From DATKPE01 sp035524335 (GTDB lineage: Bacteria; Bacteroidota; Ignavibacteria; UBA10030; SZUA-254): a DNA stretch of 38,013 nucleotides. This document shows, piece after piece, positions 24,433-32,890 of the stretch. Made by a program: the position numbers and the translations under genes. The stretch's first letter is position 1, and each line of letters opens with the position of its first letter. The notes beneath the pieces are model-generated. The model was not told where the DNA came from, made no database searches, and saw only the letters and a list, made by a program, of their open reading frames with translations. Location: NCBI GenBank assembly GCA_035524335.1, contig DATKPE010000027.1, forward strand, positions 1 through 38,013, read 5' to 3'.

Positions 24433-24992
24433 CTGTCGGATTCCTTTGCGTGATGGGAGAAAAAGGTGACGACGGTTGAGCCGAATTCCTTCCGGGCGAT
24501 CTCCGCGAATCCCGGCGCCGGTGCGAACCGGAGCTTTCTCGTATGTTCGATGATCAGCAATGCACCCGGGGCGAGCACCCCCGAGGCCGAGACGAGACCC
24601 GGCAGTCCGCCTGTGGCCTCATATGCATAGGGCGGATCGGCAAAGCAGAGGTGATAGCGGCCTCCGGCGCGGGACAGAAATGCCTGCGCATCGTCGGCAA
24701 CGATGTCGCACCGGTCGGCGCAGGCCAGGAGCTCTGCGTTCCGGCGGATGACGGCGAGCGCCTGCTCATCGCTGTCGACAAACAGACAGCGGGCCGCGCC
24801 GCGGCTGAGGCACTCGAATCCGAGACTGCCGCTCCCGGCGAACAGGTCGAGGACGGAGGCCCCGTCGAGGGCGATCCGGTTCTGGAGCATGTTGAAGATG
24901 GTTCCGCGGACCCGGTCCATCGCGGGCCGGATCGACCGGTCGGCCGGCGCCGCAAGAATTCGTCCGCCGTATGTTCCGGCGATGATCCTCAC
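24429..24992 (-). CDS. rsmD: 16S rRNA (guanine-966 N2) methyltransferase RsmD
   Basis: A 187-residue SAM-dependent methyltransferase modifying G966 of 16S rRNA. It begins with the family start (M/V)RIIAGTYGGRIL, has RPAMDRVRGTIFNML, the SAM motif LDLFAGSGSLGFE (48-60) and the catalytic ADPPY (118-122; DPPY 119-122). The start is GTG at 24992, overlapping the stop of the PilM-like gene (GTGA). The reading frame continues upstream, but those residues lie within the neighbour and do not look like RsmD. The stop overlaps the coaD ATG, so translation of three genes is probably coupled. Confidence 0.94.
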   Translation of the reverse strand: MRIIAGTYGGRILAAPADRSIRPAMDRVRGTIFNMLQNRIALDGASVLDLFAGSGSLGFECLSRGAARCLFVDSDEQALAVIRRNAELLACADRCDIVADDAQAFLSRAGGRYHLCFADPPYAYEATGGLPGLVSASGVLAPGALLIIEHTRKLRFAPAPGFAEIARKEFGSTVVTFFSHHAKESDR

Positions 24993-25858
24993 GCCTTCCG
25001 CAGGGCAATCCCGATCGAGGGGGCGAGGACATGTTCCCGCCCGACGTACTGCTGGAGCAGTCGCCGGTCCACGACCGACTGGATCCCCTTCAGGGCGTTG
25101 ATGGCGAAGGAGGATTTGCCGAACTGCTCGCTCACCTCCTGGATGAGGCGGTTTGAGAGGCTTTGGCCGTAGAAGGCAATTTCCTCGACCGGCCACTGCT
25201 GCATGATCACCTCGAGCGCGGCAATGATGTCCCCGTTCGTCGGCGTTTCGATGAAGCGGTAGTGGATGAGGCGGCCGTTGTAGAGGATGCCGATATCGGC
25301 CCGGACGCCGAAACAGCCGATCAGGGCGATCTGCTTGTTCTTGATCTCCGAATGGCTGTAGACCCCGGACGATTCCGCTCCGAAGTACGCCGCGTCGATC
25401 AGGCCGCAGTCGAACTTGTTCCGGTTCAGTTCGTTCTGAATGGCAAGCACGAACTCCCGGCGCGCCGCAATCATGAGAACCTCCTGCGTGCCGGTCTGGG
25501 AGTTGTTGAGGAGGACATGGTGGTCGGCGACATAGTCGGCCGCCGTCCCTTCGGGGACGAACTGTGCAAGCTCCCAGGCGTACTGATCCTTCCGTCCCGG
25601 ATCCTGGAGTTCCGAGTCGACCGGGAAGACATGGAAGAGAAGTCTGGCATGATCGACGGCGACCGACACCCGCTTCACCTTCCGGTAGACTTTCTCATCG
25701 CGCTGAAGAAGCGGCTGAAGGAACCAGACGGGAGAATCGCTTGCTCGGCGGAATTCCTCGATATGGTGGAGCGTTGCGCCGCGGCGGGTGAGGGAGAGGA
25801 TGCTGATCTGGCCGATGTTTTCGGTAAAACTGACCCCGGCTAAGTATTTTTCAAACAT
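24989..25858 (-). CDS. PilM-like actin-fold (ASKHA) protein
   Basis: A 289-residue protein resembling the actin-like PilM/FtsA group that anchors type IV pilus assembly at the inner membrane. Visible features are an N-terminal LAGVSFTENIGQISILSL strand pair, a middle GLIDAAYFGAESS, a phosphate-2-like IALIGCFGVRADIGILYNGRLIHYRFI and a C-terminal LAPSIGIALRK. The nucleotide loops are weaker than in true PilM, so ATP binding is uncertain. It lies 3 bp after comEA and overlaps rsmD. No pilN/pilO/pilQ genes are nearby. An alternative is a lineage-specific ASKHA protein without a pilus role. Confidence 0.7.
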   Translation of the reverse strand: MFEKYLAGVSFTENIGQISILSLTRRGATLHHIEEFRRASDSPVWFLQPLLQRDEKVYRKVKRVSVAVDHARLLFHVFPVDSELQDPGRKDQYAWELAQFVPEGTAADYVADHHVLLNNSQTGTQEVLMIAARREFVLAIQNELNRNKFDCGLIDAAYFGAESSGVYSHSEIKNKQIALIGCFGVRADIGILYNGRLIHYRFIETPTNGDIIAALEVIMQQWPVEEIAFYGQSLSNRLIQEVSEQFGKSSFAINALKGIQSVVDRRLLQQYVGREHVLAPSIGIALRKA

Positions 25859-25861
25859 TGT

Positions 25862-26320
25862 CTATTTCCCCAGTCTGCAGTATGGGACAAGCTGATCATA
25901 TTTTTTTCTGCCGATCCCCTTCACGTTCATCAGCTCTTCGAGCGACCGGAACGGTCCGTTCTCCTCGCGGTAGAGCACGATCCGCTCCGCCAGCGCACCC
26001 CCGATGCCGGGAAGCGCCGTGAACTCCTCTTTCGTTGCACTGTTGATGTCGACCGCAGGAGGAACTTTCTTCTGACGGCCGCCGAACGGGCCCCGGGCAG
26101 ATTCGGGTCCCGCCACCGCCCCGGCGCGGACAACAGGCTCAGCCGACCGCCGGGCAAATACAGAGTCCGATTCCCGATAATCGAACCGCGCCGCACCGCG
26201 GTCCGGCATGAATGTCTTTACGGCAAGTCCCAGCACGAACATCGCGAGGAGAAACAGGACGACTTTACTCTCGGTCGGTGTGAATCCAAAGGCATTATTG
26301 AACGCTTTCATCAGCTTCAT
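25862..26320 (-). CDS. ComEA-like helix-hairpin-helix protein, membrane-anchored
   Basis: A 152-residue protein with one N-terminal transmembrane helix (about residues 18-36), a flexible charged linker (about 40-85) and a C-terminal double helix-hairpin-helix domain (about 90-150: VDINSATKEEFTALPGIGG, ELMNVKGIGRKKYDQL). This is the ComEA layout; such proteins bind incoming DNA in the periplasm during natural transformation. It lies 30 bp after dnaJ and 3 bp before the PilM-like gene. The start at 26320 is taken; 26311 is an alternative. Confidence 0.88.
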   Translation of the reverse strand: MKLMKAFNNAFGFTPTESKVVLFLLAMFVLGLAVKTFMPDRGAARFDYRESDSVFARRSAEPVVRAGAVAGPESARGPFGGRQKKVPPAVDINSATKEEFTALPGIGGALAERIVLYREENGPFRSLEELMNVKGIGRKKYDQLVPYCRLGK

Positions 26321-26350
26321 TGCCTGACCGTCGCCTGCGACCCCCCTTGT

Positions 26351-27526
26351 TCAGGAAAACATATCCTTGACCTTCGTGAAAAAGCTTTTGTCGGAGTGGG
26401 CGGAGACATCCCCCTCCCGCGGCTTGATATTCTCCCCCTTCTCGAGCGATTTGAGAAGATCTTTTTCCTCCTTCGAGACCTTCGTCGGCACCCAGACATT
26501 GACCCGGACCAGTTGATCGCCCCGGTGGTGTCCGTTCAGCTCCGGAATGCCCTTCTCCCGCATGCGGAGGATCTTGCCCGACTGGGTTCCGGGATCGATG
26601 CGCAGTTTCGCCTTGCCGTTCAGGGTCGGGATCTCCAGATCGGTTCCCAGCGCCGCCTCCGGATAGCTGATGATCAGGTCGAGCAGGATGTCGTCCCCGT
26701 TCCGGACGAAGAGCGAGTGCGGCTCTTCCTCTATGATCACGATCAGATCGCCCGCCGGCCCGCCCCGCTGACCCGCGTTTCCCTGGCCCCGGAGCGGAAT
26801 GTAATTTCCCTCCGACACCCCGGGCGGAACATTGACCCGGATCGTCGTCTCCCCCTGCAGACGTCCCTCGCCGCCGCACGCCTGACAGCGGTCCTTGATG
26901 ATCTTTCCCTCTCCCCCGCAATTCGCACAGGTGGAGATATTGACAAACTGGCCGAAGACCGAGCGGGAGACCTGGCGCACCTCGCCGCTCCCGTTGCAGA
27001 CCGGGCAGGTCGTCCGCGCCGATCCGACCCGCGCACCGGTCCCCGAACAGGTGTCGCAGGTCTTCCACCGTTTCAGCTTCAGCTTCTTCTCCACCCCGGT
27101 GGCAATTTCCTCGAGCGAGAGCTTCAGGCGGATCTTCAGATCCGAGCCGGGAATGCCCGTCTGCTGACGTCCGCGGGTACGCCCCTGCCCTCCCGCGAAT
27201 ACTTCCTCGAATATTCCTCCGCCGAACCCCGCGCCGAAAATCTCGCTGAAGCTCGAGAAGATATCGTTCACATCGTGGAACCCGCGGAAATCCTGTCCCT
27301 GCCGGAGTCCTTCGTGGCCGTACTGATCGTAGCGGCGCCGCTTCTCCGCGTCGCCGAGGACCTCATACGCCTCCGCCGCTTCCTTGAATTTCTCCTCCGC
27401 TTCCTTGTTGTTCGGATTACGGTCGGGATGATACTTCATGGCCGCCTTCCGGTACGCCTTCTTGATATCGTCGGGCGTGGCGGTACGGTCGATCTCGAGT
27501 ATTTCGTAGTAATCGTGTTTAGACAT
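26351..27526 (-). CDS. dnaJ: Chaperone DnaJ (Hsp40)
   Basis: A 391-residue co-chaperone of DnaK. The J domain has the HPD motif at 33-35. A Gly/Phe-rich segment follows (about 75-125). The zinc domain has four CxxCxGxG repeats (CDTCSGTG, CPVCNGSG, CANCGGEG, CQACGGEG). Two C-terminal substrate-binding domains complete a type I DnaJ. The ATG at 27526 (MSKHDYYEIL) fits the family; an upstream in-frame GTG adds three residues. It follows grpE by 30 bp. DnaK is not in the window, as is common when dnaK lies elsewhere. Confidence 0.97.
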   Translation of the reverse strand: MSKHDYYEILEIDRTATPDDIKKAYRKAAMKYHPDRNPNNKEAEEKFKEAAEAYEVLGDAEKRRRYDQYGHEGLRQGQDFRGFHDVNDIFSSFSEIFGAGFGGGIFEEVFAGGQGRTRGRQQTGIPGSDLKIRLKLSLEEIATGVEKKLKLKRWKTCDTCSGTGARVGSARTTCPVCNGSGEVRQVSRSVFGQFVNISTCANCGGEGKIIKDRCQACGGEGRLQGETTIRVNVPPGVSEGNYIPLRGQGNAGQRGGPAGDLIVIIEEEPHSLFVRNGDDILLDLIISYPEAALGTDLEIPTLNGKAKLRIDPGTQSGKILRMREKGIPELNGHHRGDQLVRVNVWVPTKVSKEEKDLLKSLEKGENIKPREGDVSAHSDKSFFTKVKDMFS

Positions 27527-27556
27527 AATGTTCACTGGCGTCTGCAGGGGAAGCGC

Positions 27557-28141
27557 TCATTCGTTTCCCGGTTCCGCCGCCGGCGGTTCGGCGGCAACGA
27601 TCACGCGCGCATGGCGGATGACCCTGTCGTGCATCATGTACCCTTTTTCAATCTCTTCCAGCACCGTCCCGGGCACCGCACCCGCCGACGGGACCTGGAG
27701 GAGCGCATCGTGAAACTCCGGATCGAACGGATGGCCCACCGATTCGAATTCCCGGACCCCCGCCCCGTCGAGGATTTTCCGGAACTTTCCCGCGATGAGT
27801 TCGATACCGCGAACGAGCGTTGCCGGATCGTTCGTCCCCCCGCGCCCGGATTTGATCGACCGTTCGAGGTCGTCCAGCACCGGAATGATTTTCGCGATCA
27901 GGTCCTCATTGGCGAAACGGACCAGATTGGCCGATTCACCCTCGACACGACGTTTGTAATTGTCGAACTCCGCCGCTTTCCTGAGCAGTTGGTCCTTGAA
28001 CACCGCCACTGCGCTTTCCAGCTCCTGCACCTTCGAGCTGAGCATGTCGACATCGCTCAACTCGGGAAGCTGAAGGGGAACTTCTTCCCCCTTCCCGGGT
28101 TCCTCTCCGGAATCCTCCGGTATTTCGTTCTGTTCCTGCAT
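27557..28141 (-). CDS. grpE: Nucleotide exchange factor GrpE
   Basis: A 194-residue DnaK nucleotide exchange factor. An acidic N-terminus precedes a long coiled-coil (about 30-95, KVQELESAVAVFKDQLLRKAAEFDNYKRR), then a beta-domain with the signature FDPEFHDAL and GTVLEEIEKGYMMHDRVIRHARV. It is the first gene of the operon grpE-dnaJ-comEA-pilM-like-rsmD-coaD. The promoter upstream is of the housekeeping type. I see no CIRCE operator (TTAGCACTC arms) and no hrcA gene, so heat-shock control is not of the HrcA type as far as can be seen. Confidence 0.96.
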   Translation of the reverse strand: MQEQNEIPEDSGEEPGKGEEVPLQLPELSDVDMLSSKVQELESAVAVFKDQLLRKAAEFDNYKRRVEGESANLVRFANEDLIAKIIPVLDDLERSIKSGRGGTNDPATLVRGIELIAGKFRKILDGAGVREFESVGHPFDPEFHDALLQVPSAGAVPGTVLEEIEKGYMMHDRVIRHARVIVAAEPPAAEPGNE

Positions 28142-28182
28142 CTACCCCGGTTATTTTAATAAAAAAATCAGAAATTTTACCG

Positions 28183-28211
28183 AAAATATGCATTTTTAAC
28201 AACTTAGTCAA
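28183..28211 (-). promoter_or_regulatory. Predicted promoter of the grpE operon
   Basis: On the minus strand, TTGACT (28206-28211), 17-nt spacer, TATTTT (28183-28188). The leader is about 35 nt. No CIRCE-type inverted repeat overlaps it. Confidence 0.65.
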
Positions 28212-28300
28212 GAAAGAGTTTGCATCCGCGCACACAAAATTTCTTTTGGAATGCGTACTCACCGTCCCCCGTCGGGCTCGCCCCCCCCCATCCGGGTTTC

Positions 28301-28329
28301 TTGAATATAGCCGCTAATCTCAATATATT
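28301..28329 (+). promoter_or_regulatory. Predicted promoter of the DUF885 gene
   Basis: TTGAAT (28301-28306), 17-nt spacer, TATATT (28324-28329), followed by CCG as in several other promoters here. Confidence 0.6.
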
Positions 28330-28363
28330 CCGCAACCAAAACAATTACCAATCCTGTCAGGCC

Positions 28364-30094
28364 ATGAAAAACTTCCTCGGATATCTCGCCGTTTTTTTTC
28401 TCATGATCCATCCTCCCGTCCATTCCCAGACGGACGATGCCGCCTTCTCCCGCATCACGGACGAATTTCTGAAAGGCTATTTCGCCGCACACCCGATTTA
28501 CGCCACTGGGATCGGCATGCACGACTATGACAGTCTTCTCGACGACGTCAGCCTGGCCGGACGGGAAACCGAGGGCAAGCGGCTCCGGCTGTTCCGGGAA
28601 AAGCTCTCCGATATCGACGTCCGGCGGCTCTCCCCCTCCGCCGCGGTCGATCACGGCATACTCCTCGCCTCCATCGATCAGATGATCTTCGCACAGGATG
28701 AACTCCAGGAGGACGGCTGGAACCCGACGATCTACACCGGCGCGGTCGGCGACGCCCTCGCCGGCCTGATCTATCAGGACTTTGCGCCGGCCGACGAGCG
28801 GCTCCGGAACGCCGCTGGCCGTCTCCGGCGAATCCCGCTCTTCATTGAACAGGCCGAAGCCAATCTCACCGACGCCCCGAAACTCTATGTGGAAACCGCC
28901 ATCAGCCAGAACAGCGGCGCAATGGATCTGATCCGGGGCGATCTGCTCGGACTCCGCAGTACGCTGACGCCCGACCGGCAGGCCGAGATCTCCGCAGCCG
29001 CCGACACCGCATTGACCGCCCTCGCCGGCTTCGGCCGGTGGCTGGAGGGCACGCTCCTTCCCCGCGCCGTCCGGGATCCCCGCCTCGGCAGGGCGCTGTA
29101 TGAAAAAAAGCTCCGCGCAACACTTACCGAAAGTCTCACCGCGGACGAGATCCTCGCGCGCGCATGGTCCGAAGTGCGGCGCATCCACGCGGAGATGTAT
29201 GCCCAGGCACGACAGCTCTACGGCGACTATTTCCACAGCGATCCCGCCCTCGTCGATTCGCTCACCGTCATCCGGAGCGTCCTCGATCATATCGCGGCGG
29301 AACACCCGCGGAAGGAATTCCTCATGGACACCATCAAGGTGATCCTCGGCGAACTCGAACATTTCGTCGCCGCCCGCAATCTCCTGACCCTCGATCCCCA
29401 GCATCCCATCATGATCCGGGAAACCCCGGCCTACGAGCGGGGGGTCTTCGTCGCATCCATGGAAGCGCCCGGACCGCTGGAACGGAACGGCAAGTCCTAT
29501 TTCAACGTGACCCCGGTTCCGGACGACTGGTCCCCTGCGCAGACCGAATCGTTCCTGCGCGAATACAACTCATGGTCGCTCCGGGATCTCAGCATCCACG
29601 AAGGGATACCCGGCCATTACGTCCAGCTCTATTACGCGAACCGGACCCCCTCGCTCATCCGGAGCCTCTTCGGAAGCGGTGCAATGGTCGAAGGATGGGC
29701 CGTCTACGCCGAACGGATGATGACCGACGCCGGCTACATGAACGGCGATCCCCGCATGAAGCTCATCAACCTGAAATGGTACCTCCGCACCGTCCTGAAT
29801 GCGATCATCGACCAGGGATACCATATCTCCGGCATGACCGAGGCAGAAATGACCTCCCTCCTCATGAAGGAAGGCTTTCAGGAGGAGCGGGAGGCCGCCG
29901 GAAAGTTCCGCCGGGCCGCGCTCACCTCCGTACAGCTTTCCACCTACTTCGTCGGATTTCAGGAAGTGATGGACTGCCGGACGGCATACGAACACCGGCA
30001 GGGCGCCTCGTTCAGCCTGCGCGAGTTCCATGAAAAATTTCTGAGTTTCGGCTCGATCGACGTGAAGTATATCCGGGACCTGATGATGAAGTGA
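28364..30094 (+). CDS. Exported DUF885 family protein (putative metallopeptidase)
   Basis: A 576-residue protein with a signal peptide (residues 1-21, ending VHSQ) and a helical DUF885 domain. The family motif HEGIPGHYVQ (412-421) gives a HExxxGH zinc-site pattern, and a further glutamate lies in MVEGWAVYAE (441-450), as in gluzincin-type helical peptidases. Peptidase or carboxypeptidase action in the periplasm is inferred from the motif; the family is poorly characterised. The start at 28364 (MKNFLGYLAVF) is favoured over an upstream frame extension because the signal peptide begins there and a promoter lies at 28301-28329. Confidence 0.88.
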   Translation: MKNFLGYLAVFFLMIHPPVHSQTDDAAFSRITDEFLKGYFAAHPIYATGIGMHDYDSLLDDVSLAGRETEGKRLRLFREKLSDIDVRRLSPSAAVDHGILLASIDQMIFAQDELQEDGWNPTIYTGAVGDALAGLIYQDFAPADERLRNAAGRLRRIPLFIEQAEANLTDAPKLYVETAISQNSGAMDLIRGDLLGLRSTLTPDRQAEISAAADTALTALAGFGRWLEGTLLPRAVRDPRLGRALYEKKLRATLTESLTADEILARAWSEVRRIHAEMYAQARQLYGDYFHSDPALVDSLTVIRSVLDHIAAEHPRKEFLMDTIKVILGELEHFVAARNLLTLDPQHPIMIRETPAYERGVFVASMEAPGPLERNGKSYFNVTPVPDDWSPAQTESFLREYNSWSLRDLSIHEGIPGHYVQLYYANRTPSLIRSLFGSGAMVEGWAVYAERMMTDAGYMNGDPRMKLINLKWYLRTVLNAIIDQGYHISGMTEAEMTSLLMKEGFQEEREAAGKFRRAALTSVQLSTYFVGFQEVMDCRTAYEHRQGASFSLREFHEKFLSFGSIDVKYIRDLMMK

Positions 30095-30103
30095 CCTCCG
30101 GTT

Positions 30104-30132
30104 TTGACCGGACACGGCGGATGTCGTATATT
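30104..30132 (+). promoter_or_regulatory. Predicted promoter of the cysteine-synthase-like gene
   Basis: TTGACC (30104-30109), 17-nt spacer, TATATT (30127-30132). The leader is about 78 nt. Confidence 0.65.
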
Positions 30133-30216
30133 CGGAAATCGCGGGATGCATAAGAATCCTGCACGCAACCGTCCGAATCCGCACATCAAACATCCCGGAC
30201 ACCGATCCGAGGCATA

Positions 30217-31152
30217 ATGGCAGAAACGATACTTGAATCGATCGGCAATACCCCTCTCGTGGAACTCCGGAACATCGTCCCTCCCGGATCCGCCCGGGTC
30301 GTCGTCAAGCTCGAATGGGCCAACCCCACGGGGAGCATGAAGGACCGGATGGCCAGAGCGGTGATCGAACGGGCGGAGGAGACCGGGAAGATCCGGAAAG
30401 GCGACACCGTCATCGATTATACCGGCGGTACGACCGGCATTTCTCTCGCCTTCATCTGCGCGGCGAAGGGGTACCGGTTCCATGCCGTCTTCTCCGACGC
30501 CTTCAGCGACGAGAAACGGGCGGTGATGGAGGCATACGGCGCGACCGTCACGGTTCTCCCGAGCGGAGACCGGCGGATCACAGCAGACCTCATCAGGTCG
30601 ATGATCGAAACCGCCCGACGGCTGAGTCGACAACCGGGCCACTGGTGGGCCGACCAGATCGGCAATCATGACGCCGTCACCGGGTACTATCCGCTGGGCG
30701 AAGAGATATGGAATCAGACCGGCGGGCGGATCGACGCGTTTGTTCAGACGGTCGGGTCGGCACACTCCCTCCACGGCGTCACCCGGAGCCTCTGGAAGCA
30801 CAACGCGAAAATTCACATCGCCGCGGGGGAACCGGCGGAGTCGGCAGTCCTTTCCGGCGGTCCTCCGGGAGCTCACCAGATCGAGGGAATCGGGATCGGA
30901 TTCATCCCCGCGCTGTGGGATCCCGGCATGGTCAATGAGATCATTCCCGTCCCGACATCGGAGGCAATGGCCATGGCCCGCCGTCTGGCCAGGGAAGAGG
31001 GACTGCTGGCCGGAACCTCATCGGGCGCAAACGTCATTGCGGCGCTCCGGATCGCAGAGCGCCTCGGGCCGGGAGCCACGGTCGCGACGCTCCTCGTCGA
31101 TTCCGGTCTCCGGTACATCAGCACCCCGCTCTTTGCCCGTTCCGCCGGATAA
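30217..31152 (+). CDS. Divergent cysteine synthase-like PLP enzyme
   Basis: A 311-residue fold-type II PLP enzyme related to O-acetylserine sulfhydrylase (CysK/CysM) and cystathionine beta-synthase. The PLP lysine is K42 (PTGSMKDRMA). The N-terminal ESIGNTPLVEL is typical. Two active-site loops differ from the norm: the asparagine loop TSGNTG is TGGTTG (69-74), and the PLP-phosphate loop GTGGT is replaced by VGSAHS (179-184). It may use a different substrate or have altered activity. Length is like CysK; no CBS domains. No cysE is adjacent. Confidence 0.85.
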   Translation: MAETILESIGNTPLVELRNIVPPGSARVVVKLEWANPTGSMKDRMARAVIERAEETGKIRKGDTVIDYTGGTTGISLAFICAAKGYRFHAVFSDAFSDEKRAVMEAYGATVTVLPSGDRRITADLIRSMIETARRLSRQPGHWWADQIGNHDAVTGYYPLGEEIWNQTGGRIDAFVQTVGSAHSLHGVTRSLWKHNAKIHIAAGEPAESAVLSGGPPGAHQIEGIGIGFIPALWDPGMVNEIIPVPTSEAMAMARRLAREEGLLAGTSSGANVIAALRIAERLGPGATVATLLVDSGLRYISTPLFARSAG

Positions 31153-31210
31153 ATACGGCCGGTCGCACGACAGACGAACGGCTGTGTCCAGCGCCGACAA
31201 AAACCCGATC

Positions 31211-31769
31211 ATGAAAAGAATCCAGATCATCAGCCTGCTCCTGTCTCTTCTGATCAACGCCGGATCGGGACAGATTCCCGGCGGGACCGGCGACACGGCC
31301 GCCTCCCGCCGCGCGAAGCCGACATTCCGGATCCCGGTCGGCCGGCGGAACAACCGCCGATGTCGCCCCGGGCACGACGACCCTTGCCGAAGCGCTGAAG
31401 ACACTTCCCGCTGGCGATACCGGTTCGGTTTCTTTCACCCCCCGTTTTTCGACCGGGGCATCACCTGCCTCAGTAAAAGAATATCAACCTTCCGGAACCC
31501 GCTGTCGTCTTTTTTTCGACCGGCACGAGAGACTCGTCGTTCTGCAGGATTCCGCTCCCCCCGTCCCTGCGGGGAAAAAACGGGAGGTCAATCTCCCGCT
31601 CCTCTGGCTTTTTCCGGGTCTGCGGGAAACGGCCCGGACCGGGGAATCATTCGACATGGAGGCCCCTCTCTCCATCGATTCCTGCATCGGACTCCGGCTT
31701 TCCTTCAACAGCGCAGAGGATACGCTCATCGCGCAGACTTATTTTTTCATCTGCGGTTCAGACAAATAA
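31211..31769 (+). pseudogene. Frameshifted gene for a small secreted protein
   Basis: An ATG at 31211 opens a signal peptide (MKRIQIISLLLSLLINAGSG), but that frame soon becomes Arg/Pro-rich and unlike a protein. From about 31255 the frame starting one base later is open and protein-like up to TAA at 31767-31769, with segments TTLAEALKTLPAGDTGSVSF, RCRLFFDRHERLVVLQD and LRLSFNSAEDTLIAQTYFF. The two parts are in frames differing by +1, so one base seems gained (or two lost) between about 31265 and 31360. Without this it would encode about 185 residues. Either a decayed gene or a sequencing error. No family recognised. Confidence 0.6.
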
Positions 31770-31781
31770 GGACAACGGAAC

Positions 31782-32807
31782 ATGCGCCACCGCGAAAAAC
31801 AACCCTCCGGAGCAACGGTCAGCTTCCCTCCTGTTCATCCGGAATCCGGGAGATCACGGGGTAAACGGGTCCGGTATCAGGACCGAAAAACATTCGCTAC
31901 GGAAGGCCGGAGAGCGGAGCTAATCATCGGCCATCACCGTCATCGGGCAATCACGAAACTCCTCCTTGTCTTCCTGCTTCTTCTCCAGCCGGCCCTCGTC
32001 CCGGCCCAGGAAAATTCGGTGGTTCTCAGGCTGTTCCAGCGGGAGAATACGCGCACCAGGTCAGAGACCCGGATGACGACGACAAGCGACGTCAACTTCA
32101 GCGGAGACCCGGAACTGCTGAGCCGGCTCAGGAGCAAAGGACTGCAGTTCCCGATCCATGTGGAAGAATCGCAGGCGATGATTCTGATCAGTGAAACAGG
32201 GAGCAGGACAGCGGAGGGAGATCTTCCGTTTCTCGGCTGGATCGACAGCGTCAGCTCGGTGCAGACGATCAACGGAAAGACCGGGCCGGGCACCGCCCTT
32301 CTCGACAAATCGTTCCGCATGCGCGGAAGCTACAGAAAGGGAAAGCTTGAGATCGATTCGATCATCTGGCGAAAGCTCACGCCGGGGCTCACCGACGTCG
32401 TGAAAAAGGCGGTCCGGCAGGCGCTCGAAGCGGTGACGTTTCCCGATTCGGCGATACCGATCGGCGGAAGTTTTACCAACAGGGTTCCGATGTCGCTCCA
32501 ACTGCAGGGGGGCAAAAGCGTCCAGCTGGAGGTCGCCAGCGTCTATACCCTCCGGAAGGTCGACGGAAGATACGCTGAATTCGACATCAGCCAGAAATCG
32601 ACGCTCGGTTCACATCCTGACACGGCGAACATCGCCGTGACCGGGAGCGGCACGGGGGTACTCACGTTCGACCGCATCGCCGGCCGGGCTTCCGCGATGA
32701 AATCGGAATCGACGCTGATGACCCGGATGGGGATGGGAACGGTCACCATCCTTTCGACCACCGGCGTCCGGATCGAGATGAATGTGCAAGAATCCCCGAA
32801 ACCCTGA
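31782..32807 (+). CDS. Exported protein of unknown function (DUF6263-like)
   Basis: A 341-residue reading frame. Residues 59-76 (KLLLVFLLLLQPALVPAQ) form a clear signal peptide core, but it is preceded by about 55 charged residues with no ATG, GTG or TTG closer to it, so the true start is unclear. The mature part is beta-rich: VVLRLFQRENTRTRSETR, an MILISET strand, DSIIWRKLTPGLTDVVKK, GGSFTNRVPMSLQL, GVLTFDRIAGRASAMKSES. This is the duplicated strand pattern of DUF6263-type envelope proteins. Function is unknown. It begins 12 bp after the frameshifted gene. Confidence 0.7.
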   Translation: MRHREKQPSGATVSFPPVHPESGRSRGKRVRYQDRKTFATEGRRAELIIGHHRHRAITKLLLVFLLLLQPALVPAQENSVVLRLFQRENTRTRSETRMTTTSDVNFSGDPELLSRLRSKGLQFPIHVEESQAMILISETGSRTAEGDLPFLGWIDSVSSVQTINGKTGPGTALLDKSFRMRGSYRKGKLEIDSIIWRKLTPGLTDVVKKAVRQALEAVTFPDSAIPIGGSFTNRVPMSLQLQGGKSVQLEVASVYTLRKVDGRYAEFDISQKSTLGSHPDTANIAVTGSGTGVLTFDRIAGRASAMKSESTLMTRMGMGTVTILSTTGVRIEMNVQESPKP

Positions 32808-32890
32808 TCCACCGTCGGTACAACGCGACGGGGTCGTCACGGCCGGGCCCGACAGGTCCCGCAGTATTTTCAAACTCTCGGAGGCGCCTT

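Noticed and set aside
26396..28159. 587-codon plus-strand frame
   Set aside because: Exact antisense shadow of dnaJ and grpE.
28142..28363. CIRCE/HrcA operator near grpE
   Set aside because: No TTAGCACTC/GAGTGCTAA arms found on either strand of the gap.
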